From Rhipicephalus microplus (Eukaryota > Arthropoda > Arachnida > Ixodida > Ixodidae), in NCBI RefSeq assembly GCF_043290135.1, contig NC_134705.1, forward strand, positions 99,822,239-99,886,238: a DNA stretch of 64,000 nt. The letters are read 5' to 3'. Shown here piece after piece: positions 10,428-21,329 of the stretch. The position numbers and the translations under genes were made by a program. Position 1 is the first letter of the stretch, and the number at the start of each line of letters is the position of its first letter. The notes beneath the pieces are model-generated. The model worked only from the letters and a program-made list of their open reading frames with translations. It did no database searches and was not told the DNA's origin.

Positions 10428-11408
10428 CTAATGCCATGTACTCGAATATAGCTTTGTCGTAGCGATACAGCATGCCTTCATTTTTTTTTGCAGCCTTTTA
10501 GTCAGTTGCTGTAGTCTTTTTATCGCATTTTCCTCGTTGCTTTCCAAGTTTACGTTCTGTTTCCATGGCAAGCTGACTTGATAGCGACCGTTTTGTTGTA
10601 CAATCTTGCTCTCGAATTCTTCGACCACTTCATTTCCGGTGTTATCCAAACTATTTCTTGTGATCCCCATTGACTCCAGGCTCCAGAACTTCTGTAGCTC
10701 TTGCTGGAGTTCTGTCTCCACAGCTTCGACCTTCAGAACCATGACTGCTTGATTATGCGTTAGTTTTGTCTTGCTTTGCTCTGACGGCCCTTGCAGTACC
10801 CATCCTAGTATAGTTTCTACAGCCATCAGTTTGTCCTCGATTCTTTGAGTTCTACCAGTAAAGAATTCCCAATAATAGTCTGAGCCAATCAGTAGTTCTA
10901 CAGAATCTGTTGCAGTCGTCTCGGTCCTGTGATCAGCCACTTGCATATTTAGCTGTTTCATTTTCTCGCTGAGTTTCTTAGTTGGAGTGGGTATACAACT
11001 GTGCGAGATAACGTCGACTTGTAACGCTTCAATCACTGTTGTCGTGCTTGTTTCTCGTGATCCTACAGTCACTTGCACCACGTTCATTAGTTTGACCTTT
11101 TCGTCTCCTCCAAATGAACGTATCGTCAGCCTTTCCTGTCGCAACACCTTCGCACCTATTTCTTTCGCTAATCTCGCTTCAATAAATGAACGTTGACTTC
11201 CGCTGTCTAATACCAAACGGCAAAGTCGGCCACATGTTTCTCCTTCTACGCACGCTACAGCCGTCTGCAAAAGCACAAACTTATGCTTGATATTTTCGGT
11301 TGCTTGTAGCGTAGACGTCGTCGCTTCGGCTTGCGCTGTTGAGACCAGCTCTGCCCTTGTTTTCTGCATCACCGTTCTACATACTGACGTGGCATGTCGT
11401 CCCTTGCA
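10428..11408 (-). pseudogene. BEL/Pao aspartic protease (DUF1758-like) and linker to RT
   Basis: CRLVLDSGSQRSFIEARLA holds the catalytic Asp-Ser-Gly (codons at 11199-11207), typical of Pao proteases, which cleave the polyprotein. ELLIGSDYYWEF and LGWVLQGPSE follow, then QNGRYQVSLPWKQNV, the conserved entry to the RT domain. It is in the same frame as Gag upstream, separated by TAA at 11409. It is lost at the A-run near 10485 (QKKMKACC is frame-shifted text). Confidence 0.85.
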
Positions 11409-12611
11409 TTACTTGCATTTTACTTGGGCCTTGCAAATGCGTGCAGTGTGGTTTGGTCGCGTGCATCTGAAGCATGCTCTATTTTCGGTAAGCATAGCTT
11501 TCTTTCCATCCATTGGAATGCTCCTACGACAGTTTTCGGTTGCGTGGGATTTCTGCTTGCAGAATAAGCATATTCTGTCCGCTGAACTATAGAAGCTTGA
11601 AGTTGTGCGCATCTGTCCGCGGTTCTCTCTTGGTTTTGCAGTTATCCTTTCTTGTTCACGTTGTGTTTCTTCACGAAAAGCCGCTTGCTCTATTAAGAAT
11701 AACATAAGCCTGTCCAGCTTTTCCTCGCACGCCTTTCCCGTTGCGTTGTTTTGCTCGCCGTTTTCTGAAGCTGAGCTGTTTCTCATAGCCTCTTTTGACT
11801 TGAACTGCACTGATAATTCTGGTGGAATCGCTCTTTTCAATACCGGTAATAACATCGGCGCATAGCTCCCAGTTTCTACTTTTAATGACTTGAGTGCCAA
11901 TATGTTAACTTGCACTCTCTGTACTAGCCTATTTAAGTCATCGGTATCTTGAACAGACCTCACTTTCTCCAAACTCAATAGCTCATTCATGTGCATTTCA
12001 CTGGAATGTTCTCGATTGCCGAACGTTTTTTGCAATATTTTGATTGCGTTATCATAATTTTCCTCTGCCGAGTACTGAAGTCCTTCAATAGCAGCCGCAG
12101 CTTTTCCGGTTAGTGATGCTAACAAGTAATTGAACTTCTGTCCCTTGCTCATGTTCGGTCTCATGTGAACTGCCGACTCGTACTGAGACCAAAAACGGTT
12201 TCACTCCAAAGTTTTTCCCCCAAACTTGATCATTTCGAGCTTTGGTAGCTTAACTAGTTCCGTTGCTTCTTGTCCCGTACTTGAGGGCGTCACCTGCCTT
12301 GTCCTATCGGTTGAATCCGATTGTTCAGGCGGTCGAAGTCTCACTTCTATTGCAGATAAGATCGTCGTTAATTTCATGTCGTAGTCTATGACGCTTTCGA
12401 ATTCAGCTTCGGCGTTGTCTTCTGTTAGAAACTTTTCCATTTGCTCGTTCGCGCTCTTGAGACTGTCGCTTATTGCTTTAATCTGCGCTTGCGTTGTAAG
12501 CAGCTGCTCCCGGTTAGCTCCATCATTAATTTGCTGCTCGGCTGCGTCAATCAGTCGCGTGATCTGGGAGCGAAGCGCTTTCCTTTTCTTCGTTATCACT
12601 TCTTTGCTCAT
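11409..12611 (-). pseudogene. BEL/Pao Gag
   Basis: Opens at ATG 12611 (MSKEVITKKRKALRSQ) with a helical N-terminus (QLLTTQAQIKAISDSL), then LVKLPKLEMIKFGG, the usual start of the Pao Gag DUF1759 domain. TGA at 12201-12203 stands where Trp is expected (LE*NRFWSQYESAVH); the frame then continues to 11409. Two CCHC knuckles, CLFCKQKSHATENC and CFRCTRPNHTARIC, lie near 11430-11580, and a third (CKGRHATSVC) lies just after the second stop. Gag would form the virus-like particle and bind RNA. Confidence 0.88.
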
Positions 12612-12798
12612 ATTGAGGCGGTTAACAATGACTCCTTACTTGTCAATCGTTCGTTCTGATGCTCGTACTGTCCACCGTGGTCTCGTCGCTCGATCCAGGT
12701 CGATCCTCTGCTCCTCCGCCGTTTTCTTCTCTGCTGCTCCGTGGCTAGGTTGACCTTTCTTGCCGGCGAGGAGGTAGTATCCTGGTTCACGGCACCAT
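12612..12798 (-). promoter_or_regulatory. BEL/Pao leader with primer-binding site
   Basis: Directly after the 5' LTR on the minus strand is a TGGTGCCGTGAACCAGGAT stretch, the type of primer-binding sequence found in BEL elements. About 185 bases lead to the Gag ATG. A 60-codon open frame here begins with GTG and looks like leader, not a protein. Confidence 0.6.
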
Positions 12799-12929
12799 TA
12801 TTAAGACGATCGAGACCAGGGACTGCTTCGAACGAATGCGGTTTATTGGAAGAAGTGAAGTAGCGCGCGCTCGCTCCAGGCAGCAGTCTTCTTTCTTCTT
12901 CTTCCGGCGTTTGATGATGATATTTTATA
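12799..12929 (-). repeat. 5' LTR of the BEL/Pao element (131 bp)
   Basis: Pair of 6855-6985. It opens on its strand with a TATA-box-like TATAAAAT and has ccaataaaccgc downstream. Ends are TAT...ATA instead of TG...CA. Confidence 0.92.
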
Positions 12930-12934
12930 TATAC
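12930..12934. repeat. Target-site duplication TATAC (right) of the BEL/Pao element
   Basis: Identical to 6850-6854 and placed exactly at the LTR edge. Confidence 0.85.
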
Positions 12935-13280
12935 ATAGTGCTGTGATGAGAGTTTGTATAAGGGGAAACGTCAAAAATATCTCGGATAAAAGTATTGACA
13001 AGAAAAAAGAGTACAGTGAAGATTCGTGCGCACAGCTGGCTTGGCTTATTCGCAAAATGGAAACATAACAATCGCCAGGCCCTGCATGGGCCCGCTAGGG
13101 GTTATTAGTTGTGCATAATCGCTATTAGTAATACCTAATAGCGTACTATTAGTAATACATGTCACCTATCATTAGTAATACCTAATATTAGTAATACCCA
13201 TGAATTTACCTGTTTCATCGAGCGGGAAGTCAAATGTCTACATGCATCGAAATGTTGCTTTGACTACGGACCTAGCGAAG
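12935..13280. other. BEL target flank and AT-rich spacer
   Basis: The first ~135 bases may be the displaced gypsy LTR noted at 6718-6849 (minus strand starts TGTTATG at ~13069). From 13100 to 13200 there are several imperfect copies of attagtaatacctaat. No ORF was recognised. Confidence 0.4.
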
Positions 13281-13282
13281 TG

Positions 13283-13858
13283 GTTATGCTCTATCGCTAT
13301 GAAGTCTAAGGACGCGGGTGCGATTCCAGCACCCACGGCGGCTGCTTTTCAATGGGGGTGAAAAATAGAGGGAAGAAAAAGAAAAGAAGGAGCATGAAGT
13401 CACGCAGCCAGCTTTGGCAATCTATGCCGTTTCGAAGCCAGCAGTGTAGACGTAACGCGTGACCTTTTGCGCAAGATCATGTCAGCAACGAGACATGCCC
13501 ATCGAAACATGGTTCCCCCCAGCTTTTATTCGAAACGCGCTTGATTCGCGTAGACCTGCTCACGCAGAAGGATCAAAGATGGATCATCATCGAGAGTACT
13601 GAAACTTACCGCATGCTCGGACGTTTTGATCACGTGTTGGGCCGACAAGGTGGACTTACTTCATGTGACATGGTGGGTTTCACTCATGTGACGTAATGCT
13701 TCCTTATTTATTTTTTTTTCTTTCTTCATGAGGCGAAATGCAAGAATGCCCTTTAGTTATCTTTAGGTGCACGTCAAATAACCCCAGGTGGCGAAATTAT
13801 TCCGGTCCTCACTAAGGCGTTCCTCATGATCATATCGTGGTTTTCGCAAACAATACCA
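13283..13858 (+). mobile_element. Ruka-like tRNA-derived SINE, split and old
   Basis: The head (13283-13372) has a B-box-like gggtgcgattccagcaccc and the following ggcggctgcttttcaatgggggtg. The tail (13755-13858) has taggtgcacgtcaaataacccc, ccggtcctcactaaggcg and cctcatgatcatatcgtgg, which in intact tick SINEs follow within ~100 bases. About 380 bases of unrelated sequence (purine-rich, then unassigned) separate them, so the SINE was probably interrupted. Confidence 0.55.
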
Positions 13859-13860
13859 AA

Positions 13861-14468
13861 AAATACAAATGAAATGTTGCCTATATGGCACTTGGAAAAT
13901 TCTTACAATAACGGTTGAGTGAAATAAAGTATGACAAAAACTCTTTAAAAGAACAGGTAAACTGACGTCAAAAAGCGGAGAGAAGCAATCCCGGGACGTT
14001 TTCGTTAATGCTCTTTTCATCACTCGCATTGGAAGCACTATTAGCACAATTCTTTGAAAAGAACTCTTGCACGATGAATTATTTGTATCAACATAGAAAA
14101 CGTTAATATTGTACAAGTTAACAGCTACCAAAAGCAGATGAAATATAAATTGTTCATGTTCCAACGTCATCACGCAAAAGGAATCGCCATGCACAATATA
14201 AATTTGAAATCATGCTGCAATAGACTTTTCCTATTGCTATTCCAGATAAGAGGCTTCGCTCTTCCTAATGAAACCAACATAAAAATAGGCCTAAAATAAT
14301 ACTCAGTGACACAAAAATACCGCATTCGAAAATGATGCCATAGAAATAGAAGCCTGAAAAGGTCGGCAAAAGGCAAAAGTATACATCTTCATCAAAACCA
14401 GCAGGCTATTCTGGCTCTATGGCATCAAGCAGGTCCCCCTGTCTTAGAGTACGTATCCAGCTGCACTA
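13861..14468. other. AT-rich non-coding stretch
   Basis: Short minus-strand open frames only, with no motifs. I see no repeat partner in the window. Confidence 0.5.
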
Positions 14469-15312
14469 AAAAATTGGGGGACCCCTAAGTTCACTTTTAA
14501 AAGTTGAACGCGAGAGCGAAATCCGGCCCCTAGTTCACCCTCCAACTGCCAAGTGCATACTTATTAATATAATTTGTTGCATACACACACGCGCACGCAC
14601 ACACACACACTCACACAGTAGATTGTACCAGCGTGCGCGCGCGAATGATACATTCAGGTTTTTGATCTAAAGCAAGAGTCGCATGGCCTCCAAGATACAC
14701 ATCGCATGGTCGCCATCTCGAAGACCATAAAGAGTCTCACAATACCTCACAGATAGATGCACTTCATCTAGCGTTTGCTGTTTACTTGATCAACGACTTT
14801 GGAAAGGCATGGTATGTTTTGCGCTAGATGGACATAGTTTTCCATTTTGAGAGCTGTTTGAAAGTTCCTGTGTGTTTTTAGAGTGTCGACGTAGTTTGAG
14901 GCCTCCCAAATGCGCCTACAAATCGCCGATGGGGATCGTTTTCGTCGTGACACCTATCGAACGAAATGCGTTAAAGGGGCTTTGAAACACTTTTTCAAGT
15001 AACCATAGAATGAATTTACTAGAAGAACTTATTGCCTCACGAATACAACGTCGCAAAGGTTTTAAGAATCTGTCTAGTGCGAGTGGAGTTACAAAGGTCG
15101 GTCGCATGCTGCAATCCCATTATCTCTTCTCTCGTCCCAACGAAAGAGCTGGAAGCTAAGCAGGAGTGGTGGCAGGAAAAAAAACACTGCGTCACCCATG
15201 CCTCGTGACCTTGAGCAGTTTTTTCCAATGCGCGGCTTTATCAGCGTGATCGCGCGCGCACGCTTGGGCAAGTAGCGGCCTCCCATGGCGATCTCCGTAA
15301 CTTGCTTTTTCA
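14469..15312 (-). repeat. Dispersed repeat containing a (CA)n tract; inverted partner of 63380-64000
   Basis: The segment with gaaatccggcccctagttcaccctcc, the (CA)n/(CG)n run at 14583-14645, and the block 14935-15310 (ttaaaggggctttgaaacac; ctcgtgaccttgagcag) is found reverse-complemented at the window's right end, in the same order. There is no coding potential. Confidence 0.65.
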
Positions 15313-16438
15313 CTCATGGGCCGTGCTATCGTGGATACTATCAGTGCGTGGCTTGTGCGTCCACAGTAGGCGGAAACGTCTACGGGCTATCTCAACGCAA
15401 AAAAAAAAATGGTGCCAATTGTGCACCTAGAGGGGCCGTGTTCTGTTACAACAGGGTTTTGTAGAGTTACGGGAGATCAGATCTAAATGAGTTGACTGCC
15501 AGCCCCACTTCGTATAACATTGCAATTTGTCGCTATGGCCGCACTGCAAGAAACTTGAATACTTAGCAAGTGCATGTTTAGTACAATAAATATTTCTCCT
15601 AAAATGCCGGCGTTGCTTCGCAAAACATTCGAATATGTTGCTATCGCATTCATTGCTTCGCTCTTTTGGCTAAACTGTCACTTCGTTTACCAAATTATTC
15701 TTTTAATAAATGAAAGCCCACCGTATCTCCTACACTGGGCTTCCCACCATTACAACAGCTTCTCAATGTCCTCACAGGAGTCACTGTCTCGAAGGTAACT
15801 GTCAGATGATTGAATTTCCGTAGCATCGCGTCACCCCTTAAATTCAATGGACGTATAGTTCGCATGGGGGGAAAGGGGAGAAGGTCAATTTTTCAGCTGG
15901 TCTGTGCTCGTTTCTCCTTCTGGAAAACGCAGATGTACGTCAATCAACAGCTCGCCTACTCCGTGGTGAACAGTTTTCCTTTCTTTCTCATCACGAACGT
16001 GCACACAATGGCGCAATGGCGGCCACAAGAACGTCGCCATATTGTGAAGCTCTCCTATGGGCCGTTTTGTTTGAAGAAAGTCTCGCGTCCTCGACCTGAG
16101 CTTGCACGCTTCTGGTGAGTCTGTCGAAGCAAAAGTAAGCTGTTTCTTGAGTTTTCTGTGTTGTACATCAATACAAGAAGAAGAGTTACTACTTTGTCCT
16201 GCTCAAGCTTGTCGCTGGTCTCTTTGAAGGCCTACAAGAATGTAATGACCTCCATCAACATAGCGGTATTGACGTCTTCCAGGAGCAGATTTCCTCTTTA
16301 TTCCAGGAGATTCTCTATTGTATCTTACTGAGCTAGCACGGACCTGATCATGGCGAGCTTCCATTTCCACCAAATATTAGCACGTGTCACTTCAGTTTTC
16401 ACAGATTGCGTCTGACCATGCAGCGCATAACGTTCACG
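15313..16438. other. Unassigned non-coding stretch
   Basis: Only short frames without domain similarity. The longest (15574-15798, 15810-16118 plus) contain no recognisable motif and have no splice context I can defend. Confidence 0.4.
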
Positions 16439-16439
16439 T

Positions 16440-16660
16440 GTGCTCAAAGGCCCGACTTAGGCCTTTAAGTGAATAAGCCTGAGTATAACCAAGCCTGCCG
16501 CGTGAAGCTCGGACCCGGCTCAGGCTCACAGGCTCAATCCCTGGCCTGGCCCAGGCCCCGACTTTCAACCGAAAGCATGGCCCAAGCCTGCTGCGAAATT
16601 CTTCGGATGGCCCGGCGCGGCCCGCGGGAAGGGCAGGCCCGTGCAGTGCTCTGACCACTT
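16440..16660. repeat. GC-rich degenerate GGGCC/GGCCC repeat cluster
   Basis: Repeated gcccag, ggcctgg, ggcccggc and aagcctg words, for example ctggcctggcccaggccccg, within otherwise ordinary sequence. It is locally self-complementary and non-coding. Confidence 0.55.
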
Positions 16661-16993
16661 CGTGGCGACTTTATTACACAAAGCAATTTTATATGGAAAG
16701 CTTTTTATAATCGAGCGGAATATCGTGTGCAAACTGACAAACCTTACCTTGCATGCGTTCCCTCTCCCTCTTAGCTATCGCCGCTCGGTAGCCCCCTCAG
16801 GCACCTCTCCCAGCAGCGTTCTCTTCCCCCCTCCGTTGCGTATGCGCGTACTCTCTTCCTTTCTCTCCCCTCTGACGCTCTCCTTTCTGACCTAGCAACG
16901 CCGACGCAGGCCGCGCATGGTAGGGAGCTTCTTCATTAAAAAAAACTGAGTGCTTGCACTGCACTAATATTTACTGGCCACTTCGCATGTATA
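16661..16993. other. Unassigned
   Basis: Pyrimidine-rich sequence around 16800-16890, with nothing recognised. Confidence 0.35.
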
Positions 16994-17265
16994 GGCACTA
17001 AATCTTGATTGATGATATATATGTGGGGTTCGGCGTTTCAAAACCACTATATGATTATGAGAGACGCCGTAGTGGAGACTCTCCGGAAATTTCTACCACC
17101 TGGGTTTCTGTAACGTGCACCCAAATCTGAACACACTGGCCTACAACATTACTGCCTCCATCGGAAATGCAGCGGTCGAAGCCGGGATTCGATACTGCCA
17201 CCAGCAGGGCGGATGGCGAGTTCCTTAGCCGCTAGACCACCGTGGTGGGGCAGGCAGTAAATCTT
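16994..17265 (-). mobile_element. Ruka-like tRNA-derived SINE with target duplication
   Basis: On the minus strand: ccaccacggtggtctagcgg (A-box region), cagtatcgaatcccggc (B box), gcatttccgatggagg, ttgggtgcacgttacag, ctctcataatcatatagtgg and a terminal tcaatcaa-type tail. Flanks ggcactaaatctt (16994-17006) and ggcagtaaatctt (17253-17265) differ at one of 13 bases and are the likely duplication. Confidence 0.88.
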
Positions 17266-17888
17266 CACCTCCGAAGCTGTGCCATTGAGAAAAGTGGACT
17301 GCGGGTCTTTGTGTTATATCGGAGTTATTTTTCTCTTATTGCCCATTAGCAGCAATTGGCATCTTCCGGTAGGAAACATCGGTCCATCACTGTGCGCTTC
17401 GCGCCTCTCCAGATTTATCTCCTGCGCAACGCCACGATGAGAGGCAGCCGCCAGCGCAAGCGTTAGCACCCGCTGCTTCACATCTACACTTGTTTTTTTA
17501 GCGGGAGATGGCGTAATTTTTTTCACAAGTAAATTATATTTTGTAACGTTTACCCACAACTCTTTTATTTGAAACACATTTCATCGTTATGCTTCAAAGA
17601 GATAATTTTAGTAGGCCTGGCAATCTTGCATATTTATTTCATTGTATTTTACACACTCACCAGCATACCCTGAGCTTTGCTGGTGGCTTAGCGTCATCAT
17701 TATTGATAAATAAAAAATTGAGCCAAAAAGCGGGTATTTAAACGTGATATATCTGAAAGTACTTTATTTACATCAAGAAATTGGTTATAACCTATAGTGT
17801 AGCTTTGATCCATCCTGTTATGTCGTCATGTTTGGGCGCATAGAGCACCTATTATAAAATGCGTTTAACATGACAGACCTGATAAAGT
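17266..17888. other. Unassigned AT-rich
   Basis: Part of 17330-17400 (tgcccattagcagcaattggcat) resembles the repeat at 19258-19283, so a fragment of that family may be present. No gene. Confidence 0.4.
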
Positions 17889-18112
17889 AATAATATCTGG
17901 GGTCACACGACCATAAGCCACGATATGATGATGAGGGACGCAGTATAGGGAAGGTCTCCGTAAATTTAGACCAAGTGGTCTTCGTTAACCTACACAGATA
18001 GCGCGCAGTACATGGGCTTGTAGACTTTTGTCTCCGTCGAAATGAACCTCCGCGGAAGGGATCGAACTCATGATTTTCATGTCGACAGCCTAGCACCGTA
18101 ACCACTACAGCA
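17889..18112 (-). mobile_element. Diverged Ruka-like SINE
   Basis: The minus strand carries the tRNA-like head (tctgctgtagtggttacggtg), a B box aatgctatgagttcgatcccttcc-like region and the ggtggtc/tctcataatc-type body, but with many changes. There is no clear duplication. Confidence 0.65.
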
Positions 18113-18795
18113 GATGCACCTCATCAAATGTTTTGCTGAAACCTTCAAATATGCCATCCATTTGCTTGATTTATATGTTATGTCATTTACTAAGGAGGTC
18201 ATGAATGCATTATAGAAAATATTTCTTGGTGTCATGTCTTTTCCATTTCGCAAATATAGGCCAATTTTCAGATTTATTCCACAAATTCTGACCTCTGTGC
18301 CCTAACAGCCGCCAATGCTTTGACACAACCGACAAAAAAAGAAAAAAAAGAACAGAGCAGTAAGGAAACGCGAGTTCAATGTTTAGCGAAAAAATGCTTA
18401 TGGTTTAAATGTATGCCTAGACGTGTTGGTATGATATTGTTTAAATGAAGCAGGAGAAAAAGACGTTGCAGACGCTTTCGCTAAGGTAAATTTCTACAGC
18501 CGGCTTCTCCCATGTGAAACAGCAAGTAAAGGAAAAATATTGTCAAGGAAGTCATCGATAGTTGTCAGACGTGGATCTCGCTGGAGTGTATTTATTGGTG
18601 AATAAATTAAAGTGTTTTTTTGAGCCCTAAAAGAAAGCAGTAGCTCTTAACGAGCCACTGACCGAAGTGACTGCAGTTCGGGTGGTCTATCAAAATCTGC
18701 GTTGCTTAGATATACATATTGTTTTCTGCAATATTTTTAACATCGCATCAAACTGTTAAGTTATTTTCTTGTTTTTTTTATGTTCCCGCACAGCA
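18113..18795. other. Unassigned AT-rich; ends in a pyrimidine tract
   Basis: There is no ORF of note. The last 35 bases form a polypyrimidine stretch ending cccgcacag, a good 3' splice-site shape. Confidence 0.4.
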
Positions 18796-19011
18796 GATGT
18801 TTCAGTTGACTATGATTTCCGCCTAAAGTATTCGGCTGCAGACGTGTCGCAGGCGCAAAAGTGCTTTGAGCAGCTGAAGAAAAAAAGTGAAGCTAAACAA
18901 AATGGTACACCTGTCAAAATACCAAGCACCTTGTCTACCTGCCTACAAGCCTGCAAGTCTGATCATACTTGCAGTCTTTCCTTGTCAACGACACAAACCG
19001 AACAGCAGGAA
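18796..19011 (+). CDS. Candidate terminal exon of an unidentified host gene
   Basis: After the acceptor-like ...ttttatgttcccgcacag there is an open frame: ADVSVDYDFRLKYSAADVSQ, then QKCFEQLKKKSEAKQNG, then TCLQACKSDHTC, with stop TAA within ggaataataataaag. The same bases supply an AATAAA poly-A signal. The amino-acid composition looks protein-like (a Lys/Glu helix, spaced cysteines), unlike nearby repeat frames. I do not recognise the family, and no upstream exon is visible. It might equally be a transposon fragment. Confidence 0.3.
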
Positions 19012-19019
19012 TAATAATA

Positions 19020-19800
19020 AAGTTATGTTCATGACAATCATACATGCTTTACAGCGTTCCTTGTGAATATTTAACAAAATCATCGTGGGTTCTGCCTTCA
19101 TAGAAACAACCTCCATAGTTTTAAAAAAGTTTATCGAGCGTCCAGCCGCAATGCCATGAATACAATGAACTACTATATACCATGAACTTGAGGTGGCTAA
19201 AGGTGGGAAGTAGATACGAAGCGCAAGCCGTAAGAAAGTAAAAGCCGAATTCTCCAGTCTCCCATTAGCAGCCATTGGCATGTACACTGAGCATTATCTG
19301 ACAGAAAAATGTTGCTACGTTATACTCGCTGGGCGTAACCTCCTTGGTTTTAGAAGTGTTTAGCGAGCGTTGGGCCACAGTGCCATAAATACAGTGAACT
19401 AGGATATACAATAAACTCGAGGTGGTTAGAGGTGAGAAGTAGACCTGAAGTGCAAGCCGTAAGAACGTGTACGTGTGCCACCTCTCGTTTAGTTTTTGGA
19501 ATGTCCACTGGATGGCGGCGCTATTATATGGGGAATATATGATAAAAAGATGCGAGATGGTGGTACTTGGAGTGTTGAATAGATGGACGAACGGACACAC
19601 AGACAGATGCCTGGATAGATGCATGAACAGACGCAGGAGCGGAGGCATGGACGAACGCAGGGACGAACGCACGAACAGACGCACACACGGACGGGCGGAT
19701 GGACGCATGGACGGCCAGACAGGCAGACGCATGGACAGACAGAAGCAAGAACGAATGGACGGACGAATACTTCGCACCACTCTCCATCATTCACTCCGTG
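19020..19800 (-). repeat. Dispersed minisatellite-bearing repeat, copy 1 (empty SINE site)
   Basis: In reverse complement this matches 23718-24600. A ~230-bp stretch is tandemly duplicated (19120-19285 and 19350-19480; both contain gaggtgg, gaagtaga and gcaagccgtaagaa). Then comes gaatatatgataaaaagatgcgagatgg, then a 4-base-period minisatellite (19580-19770: repeats of gacg, gaac, gatg, catg) and finally ctccatcattcactccgtgg. There is no coding sequence despite long frames through the minisatellite. Confidence 0.8.
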
Positions 19801-20765
19801 GATACGCTGCCATTTTTTTTTACAAGTTGAGGCCAATTGATCAAATACTGACAATGAAAGTACTCGTAGTAAAGTTAAGGTTCCGTGATCGTGAATACCG
19901 CTCCATGACAGAAGTGAATATATGCCCAGGCCTGGTGAGCGGGCATAGCGACCATCCGTACCCACTGGCAACGCAGCAGCCGTCCCTTTTCAGCTTATTG
20001 AATAAGATAGGTTTGCGGGATATCTAGGTATTTTGCTGCAAATAATAACAACACCACTATTTCTATGTTTCTTGCAGTGTCGAGGATATAATTTTCCGTC
20101 TGAACATGCGAAGGTGTATTGTGGTGGCCTAGCATTGGCTAGAGTTACTCTATATGATACCTTTAGGTAGCAGAGTGTCGCCACTCTTCACGGGTTCTGC
20201 TCACGCGGCTTTTGACAATTACAGCAACGTTAGTGGTCGCGCGATATTACGTGCTCATATGCGGTTCAAAAGCACTGCGGAGAAGCCAACAATATGCAGA
20301 CGACGCCGTGGCATTGCAGTGTTATGGGCGTGCTGCTACGCTTCACTCTTACACCAAGTGCGTCCGTAAAGGACACTGGGTGCGTCCTTCATAGACACTG
20401 GGCGCGTCCCACAGAGAAGCTAGACGTGTATTAATGGCGGTGCTGCCCCCTTCTCCTTTCAGCGTATCGGCGCCGGTAAAAGGCCGGTGCACCTAGCGTC
20501 GGAAGTTTCTTCGTCCAATATGCCTCACACAGAATTGCTCGCACCTCCATAAAAAGAAAAAAAAAGCGAAAAAAGTGGCCCCATATCTGCATGGTAATCT
20601 GCAAATGTCGTCACAAGACGACAGTCTTGCGTGTGGAGAGATTGAACAAAATATTTAATGGATGTTCTGCGCAACAAATTCAGTGAATGGTATTCTGGAG
20701 GCACTGCGTTAAAGTGCCTCGAGCGCGCAGCAGAGGCGAACGAGCGCATCAAATAACGTCACACG
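19801..20765. other. Unassigned, partly repeat-derived
   Basis: It contains ctgggtgcgtcc / ctgggcgcgtccc repeated at 20370-20415. Short frames only. The last ~200 bases may already be LINE-derived. Confidence 0.35.
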
Positions 20766-20767
20766 TG

Positions 20768-21322
20768 AGACATGAGCGCCATCTGGCAGTTTTTTTGGAA
20801 AACGAAGCACGTGGCCCTCAAACACTCCAAACTAGAAAAAAGCTACCAGTTTACGCCAGGCACACTCTGTGCTATGCCGCCCAACTTCAAGAACGATCAG
20901 TCCGAATAGGAGTTCATTGGATTCCTGGACACACAAATATGCCGGAACACGAGCTAATTTATCTACGATCCTTGCAGCATCATAGCAAGGAACGACTCGG
21001 GGATGCGAGCTTGAAGTAGGTTGCCACGATGACCCAAGAGGAGACCCATGAAGGCAACTACCGAGCGAAAGTTCAACGCCAGTGTCGATTAAGGGCCAAA
21101 TTAGAAGAAGCTACAAAACACGATGCCCCACCCTCAAAATCTACCCGCTCCTACGAGGTTACACTCAGAAGATTGCAAACACGAAGTTTCACGACTATCC
21201 CGGTCCTTCACAAGATGCACCTGACAAAGTACTCCGACCCCAACTGTGACAACTGCCACGAGCCAGCAACGACGGAGCGTATCCTCTGGGAATGCCCCCT
21301 TCACGAGTCAAGCCGAGCTGCT
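20768..21322 (+). pseudogene. 3' fragment of a second I-clade LINE: RNase H and C-terminal cysteine motif
   Basis: GVHWIPGHTNMPEHELI is the C-terminal RNase H signature of I-type ORF2. A frame change near 21015 leads to QTRSFTTIPVLHKMHLTKYS and CDNCHEPATTERILWECPLH, the C-X2-C-X8-E/H-X4-C element that ends these proteins. This is the region missing from the LINE at 488-5428. The upstream ORF2 is absent (5' truncation) and the 3' end is cut by the minisatellite repeat at ~21330. Confidence 0.8.
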
Positions 21323-21329
21323 TTTATGA

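Larger units (their letters stand above)
8665..10480 (-). pseudogene. BEL/Pao reverse transcriptase-RNase H with internal duplication
   Basis: RT motifs in order: CYYMPHHAIIRE, KVRVVFDASS, VALVGDVEKAFLQI (first catalytic Asp), RFLWW, TFGTTPSTFIL, and YVDD at 9931-9942. After YVDD, a 129-residue segment (DVILGAATLDEAV ... QRLWKMN) occurs twice in tandem, in frame. RNase H follows: LHVFADASPLAYG, KELTLARLELMAAVV, IHCWTDSMIVLHWI. The upstream frame joins by a one-base slip in a run of T8-T9 near 10480 (plus-strand view). The normal Pao RT has one copy of the connection segment, so this product is about 129 residues too long. Confidence 0.92.
6855..12929 (-). mobile_element. BEL/Pao LTR retrotransposon, structurally complete, coding-broken
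   Basis: A 6075-bp element on the minus strand with LTRs at both ends, a 5-bp target duplication and the order Gag, protease, RT, RNase H, integrase, DUF5641-type tail. LTRs differ at one of 131 positions by eye, so insertion was recent relative to other elements here. Coding is nevertheless broken by stops at 12201 and 11409 and by frameshifts near 10485, 8700, 7655 and 7165. RT carries a 387-bp tandem duplication. Confidence 0.95.

Noticed and set aside
10428..10490. Programmed frameshift between protease and RT of the BEL element
   Set aside because: BEL/Pao elements usually use one Gag-Pol frame; a plain A-run indel explains it better, and the other breaks are of the same type.
12608..12790. 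60-codon ORF upstream of BEL Gag as a separate protein
   Set aside because: It begins with GTG in the primer-binding region and lacks motifs; it is leader sequence.
19467..20027. 186-codon Arg/Asp-rich ORF and its Cys/Val-rich antisense partners (also at 21.3 and 23.8 kb)
   Set aside because: A four-base-period minisatellite keeps all frames open; codons drift with the repeat, and the same happens in all three copies.
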